DNA of 64,000 bases from Candidatus Hinthialibacter antarcticus (GTDB lineage: Bacteria > Hinthialibacterota > Hinthialibacteria > Hinthialibacterales > Hinthialibacteraceae): the NCBI GenBank assembly GCA_030765645.1, contig JAVCCE010000007.1:82065-146064 (forward strand), given 5' to 3'. Position 1 is the stretch's first letter. Each line of letters starts with the position of its first letter. The translations under genes were made by a program, and so were the position numbers. The notes below the pieces were generated by a model that was not told where the DNA came from, did not search any database, and saw only the letters and a program-made list of their open reading frames with translations. Below, one piece after another: positions 8,691 through 19,541 of the stretch.

Positions 8691-10244
8691 TTATCGTTTT
8701 CTTCGAACCAGTTTGAGAAGTTCATCATGGAACAGCAGCCACCCCAAGCCAAAGAACGTGATGACGCCCAACCCGCAACCAATGAGCGTACGCACAAGAT
8801 ACATCAAAAATTTGGCTTCAGCGGGAGGAAACATCTGGCAAAAGAGCCAACAAACCCCTGCCATGCCAATCGAAGCCGTAAGCGACTTCATACCGAAGAA
8901 AACAAGCGGCGTATAACGCAAGGTCGGCATTTTGCGCCGAATCAAAATCAGCAGCAAGGTCACGTTAATCATACTCGCCAATGATGACGCCAGCGCCATC
9001 GACCACAACCCAAGAAACGTCGAAAAATAGGCGCACAGGGCAATGTTCGCCGCCACGCCGATCGAACCGGTTATCACTGGCGTGCGAAAATCGTGGTGCG
9101 CTTGAAAGGTGCGAACCATCACGCCGAAGGTCGCGTAAAAAAACAATCCGCTGCAATAAAAAATCAACAGTTCGTAGGTTGGCGTCAATAAGCCATTGGA
9201 TAAAAATTCGATGCGGTTAAAGATCACGCCGATAATATCTTGTCCCATCACGATCAACCCCGCCGCCGCTGGAAGCATCAATAATAGCAAATATTTCAAC
9301 ACATCTGTTAACGTCCGCGCCGCGTCTTCGCTTCGGTCCTGTTCGAGATATTGGGCAATGCGCGGAAACGAAGCCGTCGCCAATGCAACGCCGACAAGAC
9401 CTAGCGGAAATTGAATCAAGCGGTGCGCATAGGTGATGGAACTAATCCCGACATCGCCGTACTTTGAAGCAAAATAGGTTTGCGTAATCAAGGCGTTAAA
9501 TTGATAAATCGCCAAACCAAAAATGCTCGGCGCCAAGTTTCTTAAAAATTGCAGCACGGCAGGATGAAACGGCGAGATACCCCTCGGCGGAAAATAACCG
9601 AGTTTCCAACAGGGGCCCATTTGTACTGCGTACTGCAAAAACCCTCCGATGATAACGGAACCGCCAAGCACGGCAATCGTATTTACCTGTCCATGATATC
9701 GCCACGCGATCAACGCGCCAGTTATTACACTGATATTAAAAAACGCCGACGCCAACGCAGGGACAAAAAAAACGCGATACGTGTTTAACACGCCCATCGA
9801 CCACGCAGACATCGCAATAAAAATCAGAAACGGAAACATAATGCGCGTCGCCTGCACCGCCTGCGCATCTTTTGACGGGTCTTGCCCAGGAAAATCGAGA
9901 AACAACGGAACAAAATAGGGCGCAAGAACGATGCACGCCAACGTCACCAACGTAACCACCATCGAGAGCAAGTTAAATACGGCAAAACTCACTTCCCGGG
10001 CTTTTTCTTCGCCTTCTCTCTCTCGAACGCGGGTCAGCAGTGGAATAAACGCAGCAGAAAGCGCCCCTTCGGCGAACAATTGGCGAAACGTGCTGGGGAT
10101 GCGAAACCCAATCCAAAACGCGGCCTGTACTGAAAGCGGGAAAAAATTTGAAATACACGCATCGCGAACCAAACCGAGAATGCGGCTGATAAAGGTCGCG
10201 ATACTAAATAAACTGGTTGAGCGGAGTAAGGAGTCTTGTTTCAT
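8691..10244 (-). CDS. murJ: Lipid II flippase MurJ
   Basis: 517 residues and about 14 membrane helices, standard for MurJ/MviN. Signatures: TFISRILGLVRDACISNFFP at the N-terminus, GALSAAFIPLLTR (the helix with conserved Arg), FPFLIFIAMSAW, NALITQTYFAS and YAHRLIQFPLGLVGVALATASFPR. It flips undecaprenyl-linked peptidoglycan precursor across the inner membrane. No good ribosome binding site is visible before the ATG at 10244. The C-terminal helices extend normally; nothing appears truncated. Confidence 0.96.
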   Translation of the reverse strand: MKQDSLLRSTSLFSIATFISRILGLVRDACISNFFPLSVQAAFWIGFRIPSTFRQLFAEGALSAAFIPLLTRVREREGEEKAREVSFAVFNLLSMVVTLVTLACIVLAPYFVPLFLDFPGQDPSKDAQAVQATRIMFPFLIFIAMSAWSMGVLNTYRVFFVPALASAFFNISVITGALIAWRYHGQVNTIAVLGGSVIIGGFLQYAVQMGPCWKLGYFPPRGISPFHPAVLQFLRNLAPSIFGLAIYQFNALITQTYFASKYGDVGISSITYAHRLIQFPLGLVGVALATASFPRIAQYLEQDRSEDAARTLTDVLKYLLLLMLPAAAGLIVMGQDIIGVIFNRIEFLSNGLLTPTYELLIFYCSGLFFYATFGVMVRTFQAHHDFRTPVITGSIGVAANIALCAYFSTFLGLWSMALASSLASMINVTLLLILIRRKMPTLRYTPLVFFGMKSLTASIGMAGVCWLFCQMFPPAEAKFLMYLVRTLIGCGLGVITFFGLGWLLFHDELLKLVRRKR

Positions 10245-10439
10245 TCTGGTTGGAATTGTAGGCGAGTTGCGGCTGGGTTTGTATGCTCACGGCTTGTTAT
10301 TCCAAAGCGCCTTCGGAGCGCGCGCGTCCATACGCGCATACATTGCCGTTGTGGACAACGGCGTTCCATTAACACGGCATTATATTTTGAATATCCTTTC
10401 ATCCTGAAAATCCAGATTCAGACAACAATTCGGTGGGCT

Positions 10440-10580
10440 GCTGGCGCGAGCCAAACTATAGGGCTGCCGTGATCCCCCCAGGTGATTATGAAACCAATGC
10501 CGTCGAGGTAAACGCCCCCCTTATTAAGGGGGGAGGCGTCAAAGACGCCGGGGGGATTCGAGACAAGAAAATCTCGGCGC
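10440..10580 (+). repeat. Repeat family A, copy 1
   Basis: About 140 bases beginning GCTGGCGCGA and GGGCTGCCGTGATCCCCCC and ending in a structured core (10513-10560) made of CCCCCCTT/AAGGGGGG and GGCGTC/GACGCC hairpins and GGGGGGATTCG. A near-identical unit in the same orientation lies at 63856-64000; a third copy of just the core is at 10800-10848. Confidence 0.85.
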
Positions 10581-10584
10581 GGGC

Positions 10585-10610
10585 GGGGAGGGCGAGGCTC
10601 CCGCCGAGCC
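10585..10610 (+). repeat. Short repeat family C, copy 1 (GGGGAGGGCGAGGCTCC type)
   Basis: A 26-base unit GGGGAGGGCGAGGCTCC... ending CCGAGCC, internally palindromic. A second copy is at 27094-27118, and a partial inverted copy at 10762-10781 (CAGGAGGTTCGCCCTCCCC). Such sequences recur between genes in related environmental genomes (general impression, not searched). Confidence 0.7.
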
Positions 10611-10631
10611 GTCCACAATGCGCCGCAACAT

Positions 10632-10707
10632 ATCCCTTCTCCCTCTGGGAGAAGGCTAGGATGAGGGTTTAATTTTTGCATTATAAAAACGATATCCAAG
10701 CCCTCAC
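10632..10707 (+). repeat. Repeat family B, copy 1
   Basis: A 76-base unit ATCCCTTCTCCCTCTGGGAG... to ...CCAAGCCCTCAC. It matches 63687-63762 with only three mismatches and the same orientation. It begins with a hairpin CTTCTCCCTC/GAGAAGG and is followed here by a complementary CCAACCCTCTCCCAG-GGGGAGAGGG arm (to about 10735). Confidence 0.88.
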
Positions 10708-10799
10708 CCCAACCCTCTCCCAGTGGGGAGAGGGAGCAAACTTTCGGTATTATCCGGCTCACCAGGAGGTTCGCCCTCCCCATGACCAATGAAGTTTAT

Positions 10800-10867
10800 G
10801 CCCCCCTTTACATTAAGGGGGTGGCGTCTTTGGCGCCGGGGGGATTCGGGCGCAACGCGTTGCGCCC
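10800..10867 (+). repeat. Core of repeat family A plus perfect 20-bp palindrome
   Basis: 10800-10848 repeats the CCCCCCTT...AAGGGGG/GGCGTC...GGGGGGATTCG core of family A. Directly attached is GGGCGCAACG-CGTTGCGCCC (10848-10867), a perfect palindrome. It ends about 60 bases before the aldo/keto reductase start and could affect its transcription or be only a mobile-repeat remnant. Confidence 0.75.
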
Positions 10868-10930
10868 CTACATAACTGATATATGAATTCCTGTTTGAAT
10901 CCTCTACTATGGTTGGAGGAGAAAATCACC

Positions 10931-11956
10931 ATGTTCAATCGACGCTCATTTCTACATTCACTTACAGCAATGACATCAGCGCTTTCATTGCCCCAAAAGG
11001 CAAATGCTCAAGATTCTGACATACTGGGCGACCTTCTGCCTCAACGGCGCCTGGGCAAGACCGATGAATACGTCACCATGTTGGGGCTGGGCGGCGCCCA
11101 CGTTGACTCGCAATTTAATGAAAGCGGCGCCCAAGAGATTATCGAGACAAGCCTGGCGGGCGGCGTACGCTTCTTTGACACCGCCCATTCCTATGGCGGT
11201 GGCAGAAGCGAAGAACGATACGGACGCTTCCTCACTCCGAAATACCGCGAACACGTCTTCATCATGTCAAAGGCCGAACTCAATACCGCCGCCAAAGTAC
11301 GCCAACAACTCGAAGACACGCTTCGGCGGCTGAATACCGACTACCTCGATCTGTGGCAGATGCACCAGGTGATGTCCGCCGACGACGCCGACGACCGCAT
11401 CGCTCACGGCGTGTTAGAGGAATTCGTTAAAGCGAAAGATGAAGGCAAGGTTCGATACATCGGATTTACTGGACACCGAGATCCCGCCGCCCACCTGCGC
11501 GTACTCGGTGAGACCGACATATTTCAAACCTGCCAAATGCCGATCAATTGCGCCGACCCGAGTTACGGTAGTTTTATCCGAAGCGTCCTGCCCGAACTGG
11601 TCCCCCGCGATTTTGGCGTCATCGCCATGAAGACGCTGGCCTGCGGCGGCTTTTTTGGTGGAACCACCTGGTTCCAAAACGGGCCGAAACCCAAGATATG
11701 CCCGACGCGCATGAGTGTTCAAGAGGCGATCCATTTTGTGTGGTCAATGCCGGTCAGCGTGTTAGTAACCGGGCCGAATTCGGTAGAACAAATGCAGGAG
11801 AAAATTGACCTCGCCCGTTCCTATACCGGAATGAGCGAAGACGAGCGTCAGCAACTGATCGACAAGGTCGTTGATCTAACGCCTGACAGCGGCGTCGAAT
11901 TCTACAAAGCCGACGGCTTGCAAACCAGCGCCGATTGGCAAAACCATTGCGATTAG
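10931..11956 (+). CDS. Tat-exported aldo/keto reductase
   Basis: 341 residues. Start is the ATG at 10931, preceded by GGAGGAG; a longer frame has no support. N-terminus NRRSFLHSLTAMTSALSL is a twin-arginine signal. The (alpha/beta)8 reductase core shows the catalytic tetrad D83 (FFDTA), Y88 (SYGGG), K114 (MSKAE) and H145 (QMHQV), with NTDYLDLWQMHQ typical of the bacterial AKR branch found in planctomycete-like genomes. Uses NADPH in the family, but export of a folded NADPH enzyme means the cofactor must load before transport or the enzyme acts otherwise. Substrate unknown, sugar-related is plausible given the next gene. Confidence 0.88.
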   Translation: MFNRRSFLHSLTAMTSALSLPQKANAQDSDILGDLLPQRRLGKTDEYVTMLGLGGAHVDSQFNESGAQEIIETSLAGGVRFFDTAHSYGGGRSEERYGRFLTPKYREHVFIMSKAELNTAAKVRQQLEDTLRRLNTDYLDLWQMHQVMSADDADDRIAHGVLEEFVKAKDEGKVRYIGFTGHRDPAAHLRVLGETDIFQTCQMPINCADPSYGSFIRSVLPELVPRDFGVIAMKTLACGGFFGGTTWFQNGPKPKICPTRMSVQEAIHFVWSMPVSVLVTGPNSVEQMQEKIDLARSYTGMSEDERQQLIDKVVDLTPDSGVEFYKADGLQTSADWQNHCD

Positions 11957-12086
11957 GCGTGTGGAAGCGGTTCGCCTACCTTACTCACAAGTAGCCGCTT
12001 CTGTATAATTGGTTTCAGCTCATACGACTTGCCTTACGATACTCTCCGTAGGGAAACATCATACGAAATTTATTGGGAGAAATAGA

Positions 12087-13532
12087 ATGTCTGACTCGAA
12101 TTTAACCCGGCGCGAATTTTTCAACAAATCCGGTAAGATTTCAGCCGTCGCCAGCGCTGCGGCGATTGCCGGCCCCGCCATCAATGTGATGGGCGCCAAC
12201 GACGTCATCCGCATCGGCGTGATCGGCCCCGGCCAGCGCGGCAGTTACTTAATGCAGATGCTGACAGAAGTCGCCATGCGCGAAGAACTGCCCATCCAAT
12301 ACACTGCAGCGGCGGATATTTTTAAAGGCTGGCGCGAACGCGCTGCACTCAAGGGCGAACAAATGAATGAAGACGCCTTTGATCGCGCAGGCAAAGTCGC
12401 TCAATACGACCACCACAAAAAATTATTAGAAGATAAGAACGTCGACGCGGTCATCATCGCCACCCCCGAACACCAACACGCGGTGCAATTGATTGACGCC
12501 GTCCAAGCGGGTAAAGACGTTTATTGCGAAAAGCCGATGGTGCAGAACATCGCCCAAGGCGTAAAAGTTTTGAACGCCTGCAAAGGCAGCAAACAAGTCG
12601 TCCAGGTTGGCACCCAACGCCGCAGCGTGCCTCTGTTTTATGACGCCCGCGATATGATTAAAAACGGCGACATTGGCGACGTCACGTACTGTGAAGGCTG
12701 GTGGCACCGCAACTTCCGCCCCGACCAAGTCGGTCACGCCTGGCGCTATGCGATCCCCGAAGACGCCTCGCCCGACTCGATCAACTGGGACGAGTTCCAC
12801 TATGACGCCAAGAAACACGACTTCGACAAAGAACGCTACTTCCAATGGCGCTGCTACTTCGATTACTCGAACGGCATCGGCAGCGACTTGATGGTTCACC
12901 AAGTCGACGCCATCTGCTGCACCATGGACGTTGGCATCCCCAAAACATTGGTCGCGTCTGGCGGCATCTACCGCTGGGACGATGGGCGCACCACGCCTGA
13001 CACCTGGAGTTCCGTCATGGAATTCGAGGAAGGCTTCCAGTTGAACTACAACTCGCGCTTCAGCAACATTGGCCGCCACGACCTCAAGATGGCCATGAAC
13101 TACCGCATTGATAATCTTGACGAAGACGACCAGGGCGACGCCCTCGACGCGCTCGACATTATGGACGAAATGAAGTTGTTAGGTGAACCTATTGACGACT
13201 ACGGCGTTCGCTTCTGCGGCGTAAAGGGCGCCATCGAAGTCATCACTCATCACCGCCTGCACGTCTGGCCCGAACCAACGCATATCTGGCCTGATAACGA
13301 ATTGACCTATAAGGAAATGAAATTTGGCCGCAACGTCGGCGACGCAGTCAACCTCGCCGTCCGTACCCACATGCAAAACTGGGTCGAGTGCATGCAAACC
13401 CGCGAAACCCCGAACTGCACCGTGCAGCACGGCTTCGACGGCGCGGTCATCTCAAACATGGGCACCGTCTCATTTACCACCGGACGCCGCGTGGAGTGGG
13501 ACAAAGCCAACATGAAGATCAAAGACGTTTAG
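12087..13532 (+). CDS. Tat-exported Gfo/Idh/MocA family oxidoreductase
   Basis: 481 residues from the ATG at 12087, which has GGGAGA 9 bases upstream. TRREFFNKSG plus a hydrophobic stretch is a twin-arginine signal. Rossmann GVIGPGQRG (about 45-52) and the family lysine in YCEKP (E148-K149-P150) are present; the C-terminal alpha/beta domain is complete. The family oxidises or reduces sugars and inositols with NAD(P). Lies about 130 bases after the aldo/keto reductase on the same strand; both are exported, suggesting a shared role in sugar handling at the cell envelope (inference). Confidence 0.9.
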   Translation: MSDSNLTRREFFNKSGKISAVASAAAIAGPAINVMGANDVIRIGVIGPGQRGSYLMQMLTEVAMREELPIQYTAAADIFKGWRERAALKGEQMNEDAFDRAGKVAQYDHHKKLLEDKNVDAVIIATPEHQHAVQLIDAVQAGKDVYCEKPMVQNIAQGVKVLNACKGSKQVVQVGTQRRSVPLFYDARDMIKNGDIGDVTYCEGWWHRNFRPDQVGHAWRYAIPEDASPDSINWDEFHYDAKKHDFDKERYFQWRCYFDYSNGIGSDLMVHQVDAICCTMDVGIPKTLVASGGIYRWDDGRTTPDTWSSVMEFEEGFQLNYNSRFSNIGRHDLKMAMNYRIDNLDEDDQGDALDALDIMDEMKLLGEPIDDYGVRFCGVKGAIEVITHHRLHVWPEPTHIWPDNELTYKEMKFGRNVGDAVNLAVRTHMQNWVECMQTRETPNCTVQHGFDGAVISNMGTVSFTTGRRVEWDKANMKIKDV

Positions 13533-13655
13533 TGTGTAACGTAGCGACCTGTCCTGACTCAGACATTAATCGTATTTATCGCTGAGCCACTTCGGGCGCG
13601 CTGAACCGATCAGATGTAAAGGCGTAAAAGTAATACACATAAGTAAGAATCTCAG

Positions 13656-13690
13656 CCGACTGTGTTCTATATGAATGCAGTCGGTTTTTC
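13656..13690 (+). terminator. Rho-independent terminator after the Gfo/Idh/MocA gene
   Basis: Seven-base perfect stem CCGACTG/CAGTCGG (13656-13662 and 13678-13684) followed immediately by TTTTTC. About 125 bases after the stop. The rest of 13533-13830 shows nothing else that I can support. Confidence 0.8.
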
Positions 13691-13830
13691 TTTGTGTTCA
13701 AACATAACAACTAAACTTAGTTAAACTATTCTGATTCAATAAACACAGAAAAATGGGCCTTATTTTCTCTTAACACCTTCATTTTCAAGACTCTACTGGG
13801 TAGACTAAGTTGGTCTTAAGGGAGAGATGG

Positions 13831-14073
13831 ATGAAAATTTCAAATATTCACGCGGCGAAAACGCACTTATCGAAACTACTTGTCGATGTTGAAAACGGCG
13901 AAGAAATTATCATTGCAAAAGCCGGAAAACCCGTCGCCAAATTGGTTCCCTACTCTGACGGCCCAACCGAACCTCGCAAGCCCGGACGCTTAAAAGGGAA
14001 AATCGTGATTAAAGACAACCGCGATGAACCCGAAGATGAACGCCAAAACGTATTTCAGGGGATCGAATGGTGA
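13831..14073 (+). CDS. Phd/YefM-type antitoxin
   Basis: 80 residues. Start ATG at 13831 chosen for GGGAGAG five bases upstream. MKISNIHAAKTHLSKLLVDVENGEEIIIAKAG-type opening and the following KPVAKLVPY are the classic Phd/YefM DNA-binding antitoxin fold, with an acidic, flexible C-terminus (about 55-80) that in the family wraps the toxin. Overlaps the next gene by 7 bases. Expected to autoregulate the pair; no clear operator palindrome seen upstream. Confidence 0.88.
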   Translation: MKISNIHAAKTHLSKLLVDVENGEEIIIAKAGKPVAKLVPYSDGPTEPRKPGRLKGKIVIKDNRDEPEDERQNVFQGIEW

Positions 14074-14444
14074 AACTGTTACTCGACACGCAAGTGTATC
14101 TCTGGTGGTTAATGGACGACCCGCAATTGTCAGATCAAGCCAAGGCGGAAATTCGCAAAAGCCATAACGTCGTCTTTATCAGCGCGGCGACCATCTGGGA
14201 GATTTCCATCAATCGCAAGACGGGCAAGATCAAGATTCCTGACAGTTATTCGGATATCGAAGCTGAACAATTTTTGCCGTTGCCCGTCACCTCGGAACAC
14301 GCGGTTGCGGCGGGAGCGATTTCGGGCATGGACAACGCCCAGTTTGAACGGATGCTGGTTGCGCAAGCCCAATGCGAAAACTTAACGCTGGTTTCTCACA
14401 ACACAAAACTCGCCAAGTTCAAAATCAATACGATTCCCGCTTAG
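14067..14444 (+). CDS. VapC-like PIN-domain protein, degenerate active site
   Basis: 125 residues, the normal size of a VapC toxin paired with a Phd-type antitoxin. LLLDTQVYLWWL carries the first catalytic acid D7 and SAATIWEISI carries E45. However the third position of the usual HxDPFDR loop aligns with A91 (MDNAQFERML) and the fourth acid of the T/SxD loop aligns with N112 (LVSHNTKL). Two of four metal-binding acids therefore appear lost, so RNase activity is doubtful unless D89 substitutes. Overlap with the antitoxin gene shows it is still a unit. Kept as an intact reading frame. Confidence 0.87.
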   Translation: MVKLLLDTQVYLWWLMDDPQLSDQAKAEIRKSHNVVFISAATIWEISINRKTGKIKIPDSYSDIEAEQFLPLPVTSEHAVAAGAISGMDNAQFERMLVAQAQCENLTLVSHNTKLAKFKINTIPA

Positions 14445-14546
14445 AGCGTTTGATAAAATACTGTGCGTTAAGCGCACCCGTAGGGCTCAGCGATAGATAC
14501 AGTTATGAAAACTCAACCCGCACAGGATTCTGGCAACCACTATAAA

Positions 14547-14579
14547 ACAAAAACCGCCCGTTCGATTAGAGCGGGCGGC
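14547..14579 (-). terminator. Terminator of the cold-shock gene
   Basis: On the minus strand, CCGCCCGCTC/GAACGGGCGG (one G-T pair; 14554-14578) followed by TTTTTG. It ends about 30 bases after the cold-shock stop codon. Confidence 0.85.
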
Positions 14580-14608
14580 TAAATATGCAATGGAAGAAAA
14601 GTAGTAGG

Positions 14609-14815
14609 TTACTCGCCAGTGATGGAGACGTTTACCGCCTTGGGGCCTTTGTCTCCATCTTCGATTTCAAACTCTACGGTTTGGCCTTCATACAGGTTTT
14701 TAAAACCATCCCCTGATATTCCGGTGTGATGAACGAAAAGGTCTTTTCCGCCATCATGCTCAATAAACCCATACCCTTTTTGCTCGTTAAACCACTTGAC
14801 TCGACCGGTCACCAT
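14609..14815 (-). CDS. Cold-shock-domain protein
   Basis: 68 residues, standard CspA size. The RNA-binding motifs [19 protein letters not shown] (RNP1) and [10 protein letters not shown] (RNP2) are intact. Start is the ATG at 14815-14813 with AAAGGAG 8 bases upstream; an open frame extends to 14959 but is probably the untranslated leader, since CspA-type mRNAs have long leaders. Single-stranded nucleic acid chaperone in the cytoplasm. Own terminator downstream, so monocistronic. Confidence 0.95.
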   Translation of the reverse strand: MVTGRVKWFNEQKGYGFIEHDGGKDLFVHHTGISGDGFKNLYEGQTVEFEIEDGDKGPKAVNVSITGE

Positions 14816-15210
14816 TGCACGGTCTCCTTTCAAACAAACTGTCTGATTTTGGGGCGCCCTCAGATCCTGTCTCTCCGGCGCTTTTCCAGACCATGCAGGT
14901 TGTTTGGGGAAATGCGAATCCGGCGTAATCAGGTACTTCGGTCCTGCCTCTTCCGGCATATATTACACTATTTTTGGGCGGCGCCTATAGAAAATGTAAA
15001 AAAAACGCGAGTCCGATATTCGGATTCAGATGAATGATAATATTGGTACTATCCTTAATTAAGTTTCTCTTTATAAAGCATTTACAAAAAAATCCCCAAG
15101 TAATGCCCTACAAGATGATGGCTGTTTTGGATTGGCGTAGTTCCATTAGAGTTCTATATCAGGAATCTCTGACGGCGGTTAACATATCAAATAGAAAAGC
15201 CCGGTCGTCT
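14816..15210. other. Intergenic region: cold-shock leader and AT-rich spacer
   Basis: 14816-14960 is likely the transcribed 5' leader of the cold-shock gene. From about 14980 to 15210 the sequence is AT-rich; a weak 84-codon plus-strand frame (15034-15288) has unremarkable composition and overlaps the next gene, so I do not call it. Confidence 0.4.
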
Positions 15211-15510
15211 TTATTCGGAGGCATGAATCAGCCTCCGGTTCTGCGCAATGGCGCGTCGCACGAATGGATTTCGAACTCCATCAGCTGATACCAGATCGAC
15301 CGGGCGACCGAATAGGTTTTCTAACTCGTCAGTCATGTCCTGCCATTCATACAGTCCGATGCCTTCATAGTCTCTCATTTTGACCAGCACATCGACATCG
15401 CTGTCAGAATGAAAGTCATCACGAAGAACGGAGCCGAATAAATAGAGCGATTTGATATGCCACTTATCGCAGAAATGTTTAATTTTGTCTTGATCAATTG
15501 TAAGATTCAT
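15211..15510 (-). CDS. Minimal nucleotidyltransferase (MNT-type) protein
   Basis: 99 residues from the ATG at 15510-15508, preceded by GAGGT at 7 bases. LYLFGS (G26-S27) and SDSDVDVLV (D38-x-D40) form the pol-beta nucleotidyltransferase active site; PVDLVSADGVRNPFV follows. Usually found with a HEPN-domain partner as an antitoxin (MNT) that AMPylates HEPN; no HEPN gene is visible on either side, since ligA follows. Either an orphan antitoxin or a stand-alone nucleotidyltransferase. Confidence 0.88.
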   Translation of the reverse strand: MNLTIDQDKIKHFCDKWHIKSLYLFGSVLRDDFHSDSDVDVLVKMRDYEGIGLYEWQDMTDELENLFGRPVDLVSADGVRNPFVRRAIAQNRRLIHASE

Positions 15511-15595
15511 CGAATGACCTCGCATGTCAACAGAACAGGCTTTTACTGTACCAGCATGGGTTCAATAAAAAGAAGGCCTATTCATAGTTTAGATG

Positions 15596-18111
<2,516 letters not shown>

Positions 18112-18552
18112 ATGATCGGCGCATCGGGCAACGGAACTAATGTCGTGTATCGGTTTGATGCAGCAATCAACGCATCAATCCACATCAATGGCACACAGAT
18201 TCCACCAATCGACGTGCAAGGGCGGATAATTAATTTCAGCCTGAATATGTTGCATTTTGAATGCGACCGCAGAATCCCCATTCCTGCGCGCGGCAAGTTG
18301 ATTTTCATTTTGCGCGGCAGCGAAGACCCGCTTGAGATTCCTGTTGATATTGTTTCCCGGGCGGAAATGAAAAAGGGCTTTTGGAGTTGGTCCCGCTCAG
18401 AACGGTTTGAATTTCGTCTTGCCATCCGCTCCACCAACCATGAAGAGATGGAACGCTATCAACGGCACATGCACCGTCTCATCTTTGGTGAAGCGCATGT
18501 TCAGGGAATCAACAACGGCGCAAGCACTCCGCAAGACGACACCTGGTCATAA
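18112..18552 (+). CDS. PilZ-domain-like protein of unknown role
   Basis: 146 residues, GGAGGT six bases before the ATG. No signal or membrane segment. A beta-rich pattern (GRIINFSLNMLHFEC, PARGKLIFIL, IPVDIVSRAEMKKG, FEFRLAIRS) followed by NHEEMERYQRHMHRLIFG resembles the PilZ fold, where the final helix ends in a motif like this; the N-terminal RxxxR c-di-GMP motif is not obvious, so binding is uncertain. Could be a degenerate PilZ or an unrelated beta-barrel. Single gene, convergent with mutM. Confidence 0.65.
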   Translation: MIGASGNGTNVVYRFDAAINASIHINGTQIPPIDVQGRIINFSLNMLHFECDRRIPIPARGKLIFILRGSEDPLEIPVDIVSRAEMKKGFWSWSRSERFEFRLAIRSTNHEEMERYQRHMHRLIFGEAHVQGINNGASTPQDDTWS

Positions 18553-18570
18553 TCTCCCCCTTTTTTCAAT

Positions 18571-19386
18571 CTATTTTTGACAAGAGGGGCAGAAGTGCGT
18601 TCCGCGACCACCTAAAACGACTTTATGTATCTCCTTTCTACAGTTCAAACACGGCTGGCCTTGCCTTCCATAAACGCGATGCGCATGTTGGAACTCGCCG
18701 AAGCGCCCATCCAATTGTTGAAAATCATTGGTTGTTGATCCTCCTGCACGGATCGACTCTTTTAATACCTGCTTGAGCGAACGTAAAAGCAATTTGCTTT
18801 CGGTTTCGCTAACATCACCAGCCCTCCGGGTCGGTAAAATGTTTGCGCGAAACAACCCCTCATCAACATAGATATTGCCCAGCCCGGCAATTCGCCGCTG
18901 GTTTAGCAATACGTTTTTGATTGGCGCTGTTCGTCCATGCAGAATTTTCTGAAATATATTGAGGCGGATTTCCAGCGCATCCGGACCAAGACAGCTCCAG
19001 GAATCAAACATCTCTAACTGCCCCGGCTGAAAAATCGCTGCAAACCCGAACCGGCGCGGGTCGCGCTGCCGGAACTCAGAGCCCCCATCATCAAGCCCTA
19101 TGCGCAAATGGGTGTGCGTCTCAATCGGTGTTTTAGTTGGAACATGGAGAAAACGCCCGCTCATCCCCAAATGGTGCATCAACACATAACCTCTGTCCAA
19201 TACAATTGATAGAAATTTTCCCCGGCGCACAACGGCGGTAATCTTTGCGCCTTTGAGTTTTGATGCAAACTCCGCGCCCTGCTGAAAATAATCTGCCCGC
19301 ATGACTTTGTAATATGCGATGGTACGCCCCAACGCAAGGCGTTCGACAGCGAGACGCACCGTTTCGATTTCGGGTAATTCAGGCAT
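18571..19386 (-). CDS. mutM: Formamidopyrimidine-DNA glycosylase
   Basis: 271 residues. The mature catalytic N-terminus P2-E3 in MPELPEIETV is diagnostic; FLHVPTK, DPRRFG, LGPDAL, the helix-two-turn-helix AGLGNIYVDE and the C-terminal zinc finger CLNCRKEIHK...CPSCQK are all present. Removes 8-oxoguanine and formamidopyrimidines and nicks the strand. Start fixed by the conserved MPELPE. Confidence 0.97.
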   Translation of the reverse strand: MPELPEIETVRLAVERLALGRTIAYYKVMRADYFQQGAEFASKLKGAKITAVVRRGKFLSIVLDRGYVLMHHLGMSGRFLHVPTKTPIETHTHLRIGLDDGGSEFRQRDPRRFGFAAIFQPGQLEMFDSWSCLGPDALEIRLNIFQKILHGRTAPIKNVLLNQRRIAGLGNIYVDEGLFRANILPTRRAGDVSETESKLLLRSLKQVLKESIRAGGSTTNDFQQLDGRFGEFQHAHRVYGRQGQPCLNCRKEIHKVVLGGRGTHFCPSCQK

Positions 19387-19541
19387 AACAACGTAGAAGT
19401 TCCTTCCCTTTTCCTTGACTCTCTAACGAAAGCAGCGAGAATGTTATAACACCCTATGATATAGCATCATAACGCATTTCGATTCCACCGTTCCAACTGA
19501 GGATATCGAAGATCATTTTTGAGTAAGGGCCGACCAATTTT

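Larger units (their letters stand above)
10245..10930. other. Gene-free patch of interspersed repeats
   Basis: About 690 bases between the divergent murJ and aldo/keto reductase genes. I find no credible gene: the open frames here run through palindromes. It holds at least five repeat units described separately (10440-10580, 10585-10610, 10632-10707, 10762-10781, 10800-10867). Both neighbouring promoters must lie inside it. Confidence 0.7.

Noticed and set aside
10418..10789. 123-codon minus-strand frame in the repeat patch
   Set aside because: Runs through repeats A, B and C; sequence is translated palindromes.
12426..13079. 217-codon minus-strand frame opposite the Gfo/Idh/MocA gene
   Set aside because: Val/Ala/Phe-rich mirror of the coding strand; no recognisable domain.
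15034..15288. 84-codon plus-strand frame between cold-shock and MNT genes
   Set aside because: Overlaps the MNT gene, no ribosome binding site, no motif.
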